The position numbers and the translations under genes are program-made. Under the pieces are notes generated by a model, which saw nothing but the letters and a program-made list of their open reading frames with translations, did not search any database and was not told the origin of the DNA. From Bacteroidaceae bacterium (GTDB taxonomy: Bacteria > Bacteroidota > Bacteroidia > Bacteroidales > Bacteroidaceae), in assembly GCA_016302965.1 (NCBI GenBank), contig JAEDMP010000018.1:1-34127 (forward strand): a DNA stretch of 34,127 nucleotides. The letters run 5' to 3'. This document shows, piece by piece, positions 8,725-16,679 of the stretch; the stretch's first letter is position 1; every line of letters starts with the position of its first letter.

Positions 8725-11700
8725 ATGAACCAAGATATCAAGAAAATAGCATTGTGCCTGGGCCTCCCCATGGTGGTGGCCTCCAGTGCACTGGCGCAGC
8801 AGAAGATGACCGGAAGGGTGGTCAACTCTGCCAATGAGCCCATCTCTGAGGTGGTCATCACCTGTCCCGGATGCAAGACCGTGCGCTCCTCTGCCAACGG
8901 TACCTTCGCGCTTGAAAACGTGCAGGAGGGAGCGGTGGTCAGCTTCATCCGTGAGGGCTACTACACCAAGACCGAATATGTGAAGAATGTTTCCTCAACC
9001 GGTCTGAATGTCTATCTCATCGAGGAGGACAACACCCGTTACAACGAGACCACGCTGCTGCCCTACAACAAGAAGGAAAACGACCCCAACGTGGCTGGTG
9101 TGACCAACGTGAACCGCAAGGACTTTGCACTCGGTTCACTCTCCATCGACAAGGCCCTCAAGGGTTCGGTGGCCGGACTGAACGTCATCAACAAGAGCGG
9201 CATGACCGGCGAGGGTGCCTACATGCAGCTCCGCGGTGTGAAGTCGCTCATGGCAGAGAACAGTCCGCTCGTGGTCATCAACGGTGTGCCTTATATGCCC
9301 GATATGAACGTGAGCCAGATTGTCAACGGCTATTCACGCTCTGTCTTCCAGGCCCTCAACGGACAGGACATCCGCAACATCACTGTGCTCAAGGGAGCCG
9401 ATGCCGCCATCTACGGTTCGCTGGCCTCCAACGGTGTCATCCTCATCGAGACCGACCAGGCCACCTCGACCGACGTGAACACCCGTATCTCCTTCTCCGC
9501 CGTCTATGGCACCAACTGGAACAACAAGCGCATACCGCTCATGGAGTCGGCACAGTACAAGGGTTATCTCTCGGATATCGGCATGACCTATTATCCCAAC
9601 ATGGAGCAGTTCTTCGGCGACTTCTCCTTCCTCTCCGACCCCAATGCCAACAAGGCTTACCTCTACCAGTACAACACCGATTGGCAGGACGAGATCTACC
9701 GCAGCAGTTCCACCATGGACCTGCTCTTCCGCGTGGAGGGTGGTGACAACATCGCCAAGTATAACATCTCGCTCGGCTATCTCAACGATGAGGGTACGCT
9801 GAAGAACACCTCGTCGCAGCGCTACAACGCACAGGTGAATGCCTCGGTGCTGGTGAGCAAGCAGTTTGAGATTCAGGCCGCTATCAATGCCGCCTATCTC
9901 AACGGTGACTACCAGGAGCAGGGCATGTCGATGGAGACCAACCCCCTGCTTGCCGCCTATCGCCGCAGTCCGCTGCTCAGCCCTTGGAAGAGTGATATGT
10001 ATGGCAACCTCATCAACAAGTATTCCAGCTACTGGTATGGAGCCATCGAGAACGAAGATTTCATCGTCAGCAACCCCGTGGCACTCGTCGGTTCGCTCTA
10101 TGGCAAGAACCGCCAGTATGACATGAACGCCAAGGTGCAGCTTATCTACCGCCCGCTGAAAAACCTCACGCTTAATGCGGTGGTGGGCATGTACTACAAC
10201 TACAACCAGGAGGAGGCTTTCATCCCAGGTATCAACAACAATGATATCTCGCCCCTCTTCGACCAGTATGGCAAGTCGGAAAACTCCACGCGTGTGGGTA
10301 CCAACCATACCTTCAACATGTTCTATGGAGCCAATGCCGCCTACTCCCTGCAGGCATCTGAGCAGCATCAGATGAACTTCCTCGCAGGATTCCAGGCCCT
10401 CATGACCAGCTATGAGTATGATGCTGCCTTCGGCCGCAACTCCAGCAATGACTTCTATCAGACCCTGGGCGATGCACAGTCATTAGGCAAGTATTTCTCG
10501 GGCTACAACAACAAATGGAACTGGCTCAACTGGTTTGCCAAGGCCGACTACACCTTCGACCATCTCGTGAAGGTGGGCGTGACCGCTTCGTTCGACGGTG
10601 CATCGAGCATCGGCAAGGATGCCACCCGCATGACCTTCTATCCCGCCGGTGAGCTGGTGCTCATGGCCAAGCAACTGCCGCTGCTCCGTGAACTGGACGT
10701 GGTGAACAAACTCAACCTCTTTGCCAACTATGGGGTGATGGGCAACAGCCGTTACAGCAGCAAGCTCGGCAAGTATTACTACACCTCGACTCCCTATCAG
10801 ACCATCGCCGGTATCGTGCGTGCCAATGTGCCCAACACCAAGCTGAAGGCTGAGCGCGACTATACGCTCAACCTCGGACTCGAGACCGCACTCTGGAACA
10901 ACCGCATCCAGCTCGGTGCCACGTATTACAGCATCCAGGCCAAGGATGTGCTCATGACCGGACAGCGCTCATCGATTCTCGGCACCTCCACCTATTATAA
11001 TAATGATGGAGAAATCGACTCGAAGGGTGTGGAACTCTCGCTGGCCGTGGCTCCTGTCTATAACAAGGACTGGAAGTGGACCGTCGGCGGTAACCTCACT
11101 ACCCTCAGCAACCAGGTGAAGTCGCTTGGTAACATCAACGAGATTATCTCTACTCTCGATGACGATGCACAGGTGATTACCCGAGTGGGAGAAGACCCCT
11201 ATGCCTTCTATGGATTCAAGACCAAGGGTGTCTTTGCCACCACCGACGAGGCCAAGGCTGCCCATCTCTCCAACCGTAGCGGCATCGCCTACGAGGCCGG
11301 TGACGTACACTTTGTGGATGTGAACGGTGACCATATCATCAACGATGCCGACCGACAGGTAATTGGCAGCGCTACCCCCGACTTCTTCGGAAGCGTGTTC
11401 AGCCGATTGGAATACAAGAACTTTGCACTCGACATCACCCTCGCCTATTCTGTGGGAAATGATGCTTACAATGCCGTGCGCCGCGTGACAGAGTCGGGCA
11501 AGGACTTCTCCAACCAGAGCGTATCCATGGCCAGAAGATGGTCGATGGAAGGTCAGCAGACCGATATCCCCCGCGTGAGCTATGGCGACAAGGTGGGCAA
11601 CAATGAGTTCAGCGACCGGTGGATTGAGGATGCTTCCTATCTGAAGCTCCGCGACATCACCCTGAGCTATACCTGGGACAAGCCCCTCTTCAACTTCATC

Positions 11701-11868
11701 CTCGGCGGAACCGTCTTCGTGACGGGTGAGAACCTCTTCACCATCACCGACTATCTCGGACTGGATCCTGAGTTCTCTTTCTCCAACAGCACCCTGCTCC
11801 AGGGCGTTGACTATGCCAAGGTGTGTGCTCCCCGTTCTGTGAAGTTCGGTGTCAACCTCAAGTTCTAA
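8725..11868 (+). CDS. SusC-family TonB-dependent transporter (SusC2)
   Basis: The 1047-residue product is a second SusC-type transporter. A signal peptide ends at about residue 24 (SSALAQQ). A carboxypeptidase-regulatory-like domain follows at about 27-105 (MTGRVVNSANEPISEVVI), then the plug at about 125-250 (IDKALKGSVAGLNVI, MQLRGVKSL, PLVVINGVPYMPD, ITVLKGADAAIYGSLASNG). The barrel ends RSVKFGVNLKF with a terminal Phe. It is clearly diverged from SusC1: plug motifs are altered (MQLRGVKS for IRIRGTST) and the regulatory-like domain has two Cys in CPGCK. The two transporters therefore probably take different ligands or different-sized products of one polymer. It is 16 bp after Fas3 and 52 bp before SusD2. 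Confidence 0.95.
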   Translation: MNQDIKKIALCLGLPMVVASSALAQQKMTGRVVNSANEPISEVVITCPGCKTVRSSANGTFALENVQEGAVVSFIREGYYTKTEYVKNVSSTGLNVYLIEEDNTRYNETTLLPYNKKENDPNVAGVTNVNRKDFALGSLSIDKALKGSVAGLNVINKSGMTGEGAYMQLRGVKSLMAENSPLVVINGVPYMPDMNVSQIVNGYSRSVFQALNGQDIRNITVLKGADAAIYGSLASNGVILIETDQATSTDVNTRISFSAVYGTNWNNKRIPLMESAQYKGYLSDIGMTYYPNMEQFFGDFSFLSDPNANKAYLYQYNTDWQDEIYRSSSTMDLLFRVEGGDNIAKYNISLGYLNDEGTLKNTSSQRYNAQVNASVLVSKQFEIQAAINAAYLNGDYQEQGMSMETNPLLAAYRRSPLLSPWKSDMYGNLINKYSSYWYGAIENEDFIVSNPVALVGSLYGKNRQYDMNAKVQLIYRPLKNLTLNAVVGMYYNYNQEEAFIPGINNNDISPLFDQYGKSENSTRVGTNHTFNMFYGANAAYSLQASEQHQMNFLAGFQALMTSYEYDAAFGRNSSNDFYQTLGDAQSLGKYFSGYNNKWNWLNWFAKADYTFDHLVKVGVTASFDGASSIGKDATRMTFYPAGELVLMAKQLPLLRELDVVNKLNLFANYGVMGNSRYSSKLGKYYYTSTPYQTIAGIVRANVPNTKLKAERDYTLNLGLETALWNNRIQLGATYYSIQAKDVLMTGQRSSILGTSTYYNNDGEIDSKGVELSLAVAPVYNKDWKWTVGGNLTTLSNQVKSLGNINEIISTLDDDAQVITRVGEDPYAFYGFKTKGVFATTDEAKAAHLSNRSGIAYEAGDVHFVDVNGDHIINDADRQVIGSATPDFFGSVFSRLEYKNFALDITLAYSVGNDAYNAVRRVTESGKDFSNQSVSMARRWSMEGQQTDIPRVSYGDKVGNNEFSDRWIEDASYLKLRDITLSYTWDKPLFNFILGGTVFVTGENLFTITDYLGLDPEFSFSNSTLLQGVDYAKVCAPRSVKFGVNLKF

Positions 11869-11873
11869 TCCCA

Positions 11874-11913
11874 AATGACATTTCCGAAACGATAATGACA
11901 TTTCTAAAAAGAT
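11874..11913. repeat. Two-copy 20-bp tandem repeat between susC2 and susD2
   Basis: The 52-bp spacer between SusC2 and SusD2 contains two adjacent 20-bp units, 11874-11893 and 11894-11913. They start AATGACATTT and end GAT and differ at three positions or so (CCGAAAC versus CTAAAAA). A partial third unit (AACGACAATGAAAAAGAT) overlaps the SusD2 start codon. This could be simple slippage or a translation-initiation element that tunes the SusC:SusD ratio. Confidence 0.6.
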
Positions 11914-11920
11914 AACGACA

Positions 11921-13678
11921 ATGAAAAAGATATGCTATTCCTTTCTCGGGCTCGTGCTGATGGTGGGCTTCTCCTGCAGTCTCACCTCCTGTGGCGATTT
12001 CTTCGACCCTGATACCGACGACGAGCTGAATGGAGAAGACTACATCTCTTCAAACACCGAGATGTATACCGGCTTCTTGGGACTGATGACCAAGATGCAG
12101 GCCGTGGGTGACAAGGAGATTCTGCTCACCGATACGCGTGCAGAGTTGCTGGAACCTTCGGATGACTCGAACCCCGAGCTCATCTCCCTCTACAACTATG
12201 ACACCAACCTCCAGGGCAACAGCTATGCCGACCCCTCAGGCTATTATGAAGTGGTTATCGCCTGCAATGACTATCTCGTGAAGATGGGAGACTACCGCAA
12301 CAAAGCCGGTGTGGATGATGACATCTGGCAGAACCTGGTCTCCTCGGCCATCCGCATCAAGGTGTGGGCCTACAAGACTCTCGGCGAAATCTATGGCAAG
12401 GCCGTATGGTTTGATGACCCCATCGCCAAGGTGACCGACATCACCGAGGCCAACGGCTTCAAACTGATGGAGATGAACGAACTGATGGACCAGTGTCTCA
12501 CTCTCATGGACAACGGCATGTATGGCGTGGCCACCAACCGCACCATCGACTGGATTGCGTGGCTCGACCCCAGCAATGTGACCAACGCCTCCAACTCGCA
12601 ATACCGCAAGTGGAACTGGATGGTGCCTCCCTATGAGGGACTCTATGCCGAGCTCTGCCTCTGGAAGGGTGCCTGTCTCGACAAGGATTATGCCGATGCC
12701 ACCCATCAGAACCCTGCTGCAACCGTCTACTACCAGAAGGCGGCTGACGTGCTTCTGCAGATTCTGACCTACTATGCCGACTGCAAGTATATGGTTACGC
12801 CCTCTGACCCCGGTTCTTCCGTATACTGGTTGCCCTCGGCTGCCACTCCCGGTAAGTACACCTCGGTGTGGAACTATGCACAACCCTATCAGAGCGAAGT
12901 GGTGGCAGCCCTCATCTATGACTATACCAAGAACCAGACCAATACGCTGCTGAAGCATTTCTCCAACGAGTATCCCAACAAGTATTGGTTGCGTCCCTCG
13001 GAACTGGGTATGAACCGCTATCTCGACAAGGAATTCAACCCTGGAGGTACCAATCAGGAGGCTCGCTACAAGTGTATGTTCGGACACAACGGAGGTGTGC
13101 CTTATATCGCCAAGTTCCGTCCCGTGGGCAGCAGCGTCAGAGCCAATGCCTATCAGGATGATGTGCACATCTATATCTATCGCGCTACCCAGTATCATGT
13201 GATGCTTGCCGAGGCACTCAACCATCTCATGCGTTTCACCGCCATGAATGGTGTGTTCAACTCGGGTGTCACCAAGGAAATTTTCGTGGCTGGAGACCCT
13301 GAATGGGACGGCTTCTCGCGTAACTGGACCGGCGATGCCGAATGGGGTACACGTAAATATCCTTCGGCTGGTGTAAGATGCTGTTACGGTATTTCTGCCC
13401 GTCCCGTCAAGACGTCTATCCTCGAACTGGGAGAGAAGGGAACGATGAAGTTCAACGACCTCGCTATCCTCGACGAAACGTTGCTCGAGTTCCCCTGCGA
13501 AGGAAAAACCTATGCGTTCATGAACCGTATGGCTACCCGCTATAACGACCTCTCGATTGTAGCCGACCGTGTCTGCCCCAAATATGAGGCAATCGGCAAG
13601 AGCGGCGAAATCAGAGGCAAGATTATGGCCGGCGGCAACTGGGTACCTTATGACCTGATGCTCGGCTCCTCCAAATAG
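11921..13678 (+). CDS. SusD/RagB-family surface lipoprotein (SusD2)
   Basis: The 585-residue product begins with a lipoprotein signal and lipobox LTSCGDFFDP (Cys at about residue 24), then a long helical region (IRIKVWAYKTLGEIYGKAVW) typical of the SusD TPR core. The C-terminal motif is LDETLLEFPCEGKTYAFMNR, where SusD proteins usually read E..lEf.gEg.Rw.Dl; the Arg-Trp is replaced by Lys-Thr-Tyr, so this is a diverged member. A long insert at about 360-480 contains YKCMFGHNGGVPYIAKFRPV and aromatic stretches that could contribute to ligand binding. It pairs with SusC2 52 bp upstream. It is the last gene of the compact run; an 87-bp gap with a GC-rich hairpin follows. Confidence 0.9.
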   Translation: MKKICYSFLGLVLMVGFSCSLTSCGDFFDPDTDDELNGEDYISSNTEMYTGFLGLMTKMQAVGDKEILLTDTRAELLEPSDDSNPELISLYNYDTNLQGNSYADPSGYYEVVIACNDYLVKMGDYRNKAGVDDDIWQNLVSSAIRIKVWAYKTLGEIYGKAVWFDDPIAKVTDITEANGFKLMEMNELMDQCLTLMDNGMYGVATNRTIDWIAWLDPSNVTNASNSQYRKWNWMVPPYEGLYAELCLWKGACLDKDYADATHQNPAATVYYQKAADVLLQILTYYADCKYMVTPSDPGSSVYWLPSAATPGKYTSVWNYAQPYQSEVVAALIYDYTKNQTNTLLKHFSNEYPNKYWLRPSELGMNRYLDKEFNPGGTNQEARYKCMFGHNGGVPYIAKFRPVGSSVRANAYQDDVHIYIYRATQYHVMLAEALNHLMRFTAMNGVFNSGVTKEIFVAGDPEWDGFSRNWTGDAEWGTRKYPSAGVRCCYGISARPVKTSILELGEKGTMKFNDLAILDETLLEFPCEGKTYAFMNRMATRYNDLSIVADRVCPKYEAIGKSGEIRGKIMAGGNWVPYDLMLGSSK

Positions 13679-13685
13679 GGGGAGC

Positions 13686-13698
13686 GGGGCATCGCCCC
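13686..13698 (+). promoter_or_regulatory. GC-rich intergenic hairpin after SusD2
   Basis: GGGGC-ATC-GCCCC forms a 5-bp all-GC stem with a 3-nt loop just after the SusD2 stop. No T-run follows, so it is a poor intrinsic terminator. It may act as an mRNA processing or 3'-end protection element that lowers expression of the next gene relative to susCD. I find no TAnnTTTG promoter in 13699-13765, so protein A is probably read from the upstream transcript. Confidence 0.4.
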
Positions 13699-13765
13699 AT
13701 TCTGATCGAACTGCATGATTACTCAAAAATCATTTATATTATTAACCTATCAAAACTTTAAAGCT

Positions 13766-16468
13766 ATGATGAAAAAATCATTTTTACTCCTTTCGCTGCT
13801 GATGTTGGCTTTGTCGGTCAGTGCACAGCAGTATCGGAAGTCGTGGGACTTCACCAAGTGGAGTGCTGAGACCGTGGCTGACTTGATGGCCGGTTCCGAC
13901 TGGTCGGATATCGAGAAGGCTAACGCAACTGCTCCAACCGACTTGTCGAAGGACAACTGCTTCTGGGAAGTGACCGCTATGGGTAATGCCAACGGCGAAG
14001 TGAACCTGACTGCCAACGGCAACGTGATCAAAGAACTGGAGGGACTCTGGTATACCAATACGTCCTCCCGCTCGCTCGCCATTGCCGTGAACTATCAGAA
14101 CGCGAATGCTTCAGACGCTGCTTTCCGTGACTATCACGGTGCCTCTTACCTCTGGTTGGGAAGCAGCAAGAAAAACTATTTCGTGATTCCTCACGTAGAG
14201 CCCGGAACGATTATCAAGATGGGTATCGAGTCGCACAAACAGACGGATGCCCGCGGTGTGGAACTCTACATCGGACGTGGCACCAGCGGTACCAAACTGA
14301 TGGCTCCCGATGGTTCAGCCAATGTGGTTCCTACCACCTATCAGGAGTTTGAGTGGCTCGTTCCAGCTGATGCTACTGACACTCCCAATGAGGACGGAAC
14401 CTTCGACATCCAGATCTACAACACCAACGGATGCCACATCTACTTCATCACCGTGGGTGAGGGCGATGAGCCTGCTGTAGAAGAGGCCAAGCAGGTGGCT
14501 TATGTGGCTGATCCCGCTACCGTGGATGAGGATTTCGCCTATATCTTCCTCAATTCTGCCGATGGTGTCAATGTGACCACTATCAATGCTGCCGAGGCCA
14601 TCAGCCTCGACTCACTCCAGACCTACGATGTAGTGGCTGTAGCTCCTTCGGTAAAGGCCGAAGATGCGCTGGCTCCCGTGCTGAGAAAAGCAGTGGCTTA
14701 CCAGCCCATGCTCTCACTCAACGCTGCACTTGCAGAGGCTTGGGGACTCGTGAAGGCTGTGCCCACCACCGAAACCGCTGTAACCGTGGCTGAGGAGGAG
14801 GCTGACAACAAGCTTTTCACCGACCTGGATGCCAGTGCGCTTGAACTGCTCACCGAAGGAGGCCTGAAAGCTGTTGAACTCGGCGAATACTTCGCCGAAG
14901 ATAAGGTGATTGCCAAGGCCGGTGAGGCTGTGGCTATCCATCAGCACAATCCCGTACGCAACTCCTATCTCTATCTGCCTTACGATGCCGAGAACCTTGC
15001 AGCAGCCAACCAGTATGAGCTGTCCTTGCTGCTCGTCAATGCAGTGAATGTACTGGCTGACACCAAAGCCAAGGTGACTCCCGTTGTTGTTCCCTCTATC
15101 GCTCAGGACAACCAGAACATGGCAACCGTAGTGACCATTTCTTGCGGAAACAAGGAGGCCAAGGTGTACTACACACTCGATGGTAACGATCCTACCGAGG
15201 CCAGCACCCTCTATACCGCGCCCTTCACACTGACCGAACCCGCCACCGTCAAGGCTGTTGCCTACGCTGATGGTTACAACGCCAGTGCTGTGGCTTCGCT
15301 CGACGTGGTTATCAAGTCGCAGGCTGCTGCTCCCGCTATCACTGCTGTGAACAACGCCGACAACACCGAGATTACGCTCTCTTGCGCTACCGAAGGTGTG
15401 GACATCTACTACAGCTACAACAACATCGACGACCAGGCCTTCGCCCAGAAGTATACCGAGCCCATCGTGCTGCGTGAGGAGCCTTGCACCATCTATGCCT
15501 TTGCTGCAGGTGGCGACTATGTACAGTCGGAGATGAGCAGCCAGGCCATCTCTATCAACAGCATCAACGCACAGACCCTGCGTATCGACACCCTCGCTCA
15601 TTTCGATGCCAACGAGACCGACTGGTTCGTGGACAACACCGAGAATGGCGGTACGGGCAAGGCTTCTGCCTACTACTACTGGGGCAAGAGTGCCTGGAGC
15701 TACTACTCTACCGAGGTTGACTACGAGGAGACCGTGAAGGATTCTGAGGGCAACGACTCCATCATCTATCACTACAAACCCGATGCAGCCGCTGTTCGCG
15801 TGGTTAACCCCAACAATGAGAATGGCTGGATCCTGAAGAGTGCCGGTCAGGTACTGACAGGTGAGTTGCAGCTGACCATTGAGTCCAAGGTGGGCAACGG
15901 TGCTACCGGCCGTTATGCCGAGACTGCTGAGGATATCCTTGGTGGCGTTCCCTCCAAGGGTGCGATTACCTTCGGTGGCAAGACCAGCGGCGAGCCTTAT
16001 ACCGGTGCTATCGAGTCGACCGTGAAGTTCACGGCTCCCTTCGACGTGGTGACCTATATCGGCAACGGTAACGGAAGTGGTGCCGCCATCATGCAGGTAG
16101 AGGTATCTGCCGACGGCGTGACCTGGGACAGCGTAGGTGTGGCCAAGATGGCCGGCACGCAGCGTTACTACAAGAAGACCCGCGTGAATGTGGAGAAGAG
16201 CGGCGAGTACTATGTACGCCTTGCCCAGGTGGGTGGTTCCACCAAGGCCCAGGTTTACGACGTATACGTGCTGAACAATGGTGAGATTTCCCAGGCTTAC
16301 GATCCCAACACGGGTATCGAGGGCATCAGCGGTTCTGCTGCTGAGGTGCTCCGCTCTGAGGTTTACAGCCTGAACGGTATGCGTATGAACCAGCTCCAGA
16401 AGGGTCTGAACATCATCCGTCAGTATCGTGCCGACGGATCGGTGAAGACCGTGAAGGTGATGAAATAA
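13766..16468 (+). CDS. Large secreted modular protein A (CHB_HEX-like repeats, C-terminal sorting tail)
   Basis: I chose ATG 13766 because MMKKSFLLLSLLMLALSVSA is a clean signal peptide; an in-frame ATG at 13715 would put 17 polar residues before it. The 900-residue product starts its mature part with YRKSWDFTKWS and a beta-sandwich-like domain (about 20-235). At about 241-435 comes an alpha/beta region (VAYVADPATVDEDFAYIFLN, LDSLQTYDVVAVAP) vaguely reminiscent of ThuA/amidotransferase-like folds. Two chitobiase C-terminal-like (CHB_HEX_C) repeats follow at about 455-513 (VYYTLDGNDPTEASTLYTAP) and 535-598. A second beta-sandwich occupies about 600-845. The tail (VYSLNGMRMNQLQKGLNII) resembles a type IX secretion sorting signal. 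No catalytic motif is visible; a surface glycan-binding role is inferred. Residues from 556 onward are identical to protein B. Confidence 0.75.
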   Translation: MMKKSFLLLSLLMLALSVSAQQYRKSWDFTKWSAETVADLMAGSDWSDIEKANATAPTDLSKDNCFWEVTAMGNANGEVNLTANGNVIKELEGLWYTNTSSRSLAIAVNYQNANASDAAFRDYHGASYLWLGSSKKNYFVIPHVEPGTIIKMGIESHKQTDARGVELYIGRGTSGTKLMAPDGSANVVPTTYQEFEWLVPADATDTPNEDGTFDIQIYNTNGCHIYFITVGEGDEPAVEEAKQVAYVADPATVDEDFAYIFLNSADGVNVTTINAAEAISLDSLQTYDVVAVAPSVKAEDALAPVLRKAVAYQPMLSLNAALAEAWGLVKAVPTTETAVTVAEEEADNKLFTDLDASALELLTEGGLKAVELGEYFAEDKVIAKAGEAVAIHQHNPVRNSYLYLPYDAENLAAANQYELSLLLVNAVNVLADTKAKVTPVVVPSIAQDNQNMATVVTISCGNKEAKVYYTLDGNDPTEASTLYTAPFTLTEPATVKAVAYADGYNASAVASLDVVIKSQAAAPAITAVNNADNTEITLSCATEGVDIYYSYNNIDDQAFAQKYTEPIVLREEPCTIYAFAAGGDYVQSEMSSQAISINSINAQTLRIDTLAHFDANETDWFVDNTENGGTGKASAYYYWGKSAWSYYSTEVDYEETVKDSEGNDSIIYHYKPDAAAVRVVNPNNENGWILKSAGQVLTGELQLTIESKVGNGATGRYAETAEDILGGVPSKGAITFGGKTSGEPYTGAIESTVKFTAPFDVVTYIGNGNGSGAAIMQVEVSADGVTWDSVGVAKMAGTQRYYKKTRVNVEKSGEYYVRLAQVGGSTKAQVYDVYVLNNGEISQAYDPNTGIEGISGSAAEVLRSEVYSLNGMRMNQLQKGLNIIRQYRADGSVKTVKVMK
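15431..16458 (+). repeat. 1028-bp perfect direct repeat, copy 1 (3' part of gene A)
   Basis: I compared this line by line with 20945-21972 and found no mismatch in 1028 bp (offset 5514). The left border is sharp: the preceding base differs (GAC versus GAT codon) and upstream homology drops to a level with frequent synonymous and replacement changes. The right border is also sharp: after GTGAAGGT the two copies read GATGAAATAA and ACTGAAGTAA and then diverge. Identity at synonymous sites across 343 codons points to recent gene conversion or duplication. Confidence 0.97.
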
Positions 16469-16524
16469 TCAGGTTCATACAGGAGACGAGAGGAGCTGAC
16501 GCTCCCTTCACTCACTGACTATGA

Positions 16525-16572
16525 TTAACAAGAATCCCAGATTGCCCCGTGCAGTCTGGGATTCTTTGTTAA
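16525..16572 (+). terminator. Intrinsic terminator of gene A
   Basis: AGAATCCCAGA (16531-16541) pairs perfectly with TCTGGGATTCT (16555-16565) around a 13-nt loop. The stem extends outward with one bulge (TTAACA.../...TTGTTAA). The right arm leads into TTTGTTAAATAATATTT. A nearly identical hairpin follows gene B at 22015-22049. It separates gene A from the regulator. Confidence 0.85.
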
Positions 16573-16596
16573 ATAATATTTATTCTTTCTCCTGCA

Positions 16597-16628
16597 TTCG
16601 CTCTTTCTCGGATTTTATTGTATATTTG
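16597..16628 (+). promoter_or_regulatory. Bacteroidota-type promoter of the regulator gene
   Basis: TATATTTG at 16621-16628 matches the Bacteroidota -7 consensus TAnnTTTG exactly. TTCG at 16597-16600 stands 20 nt upstream as a one-mismatch -33 element. Transcription would start near 16635, leaving a leader of about 45 nt before ATG 16680. The position directly after the gene A terminator is what an independently expressed regulator would need. Confidence 0.65.
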
Positions 16629-16679
16629 CATGCGTAAAAACCGGAAACTTTCAGTAGAACCGATAGTTTACTACCTTGA

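Noticed and set aside
12236..13726. Long minus-strand open frame (496 codons) opposite SusD2
   Set aside because: It mirrors a well-supported SusD gene, has low-complexity Val/Gly/His-rich composition and no domain; it arises from codon bias of the plus-strand gene.
13715..13765. Earlier start for gene A at 13715
   Set aside because: It would bury the signal peptide behind 17 residues; ATG 13766 gives a standard signal sequence.
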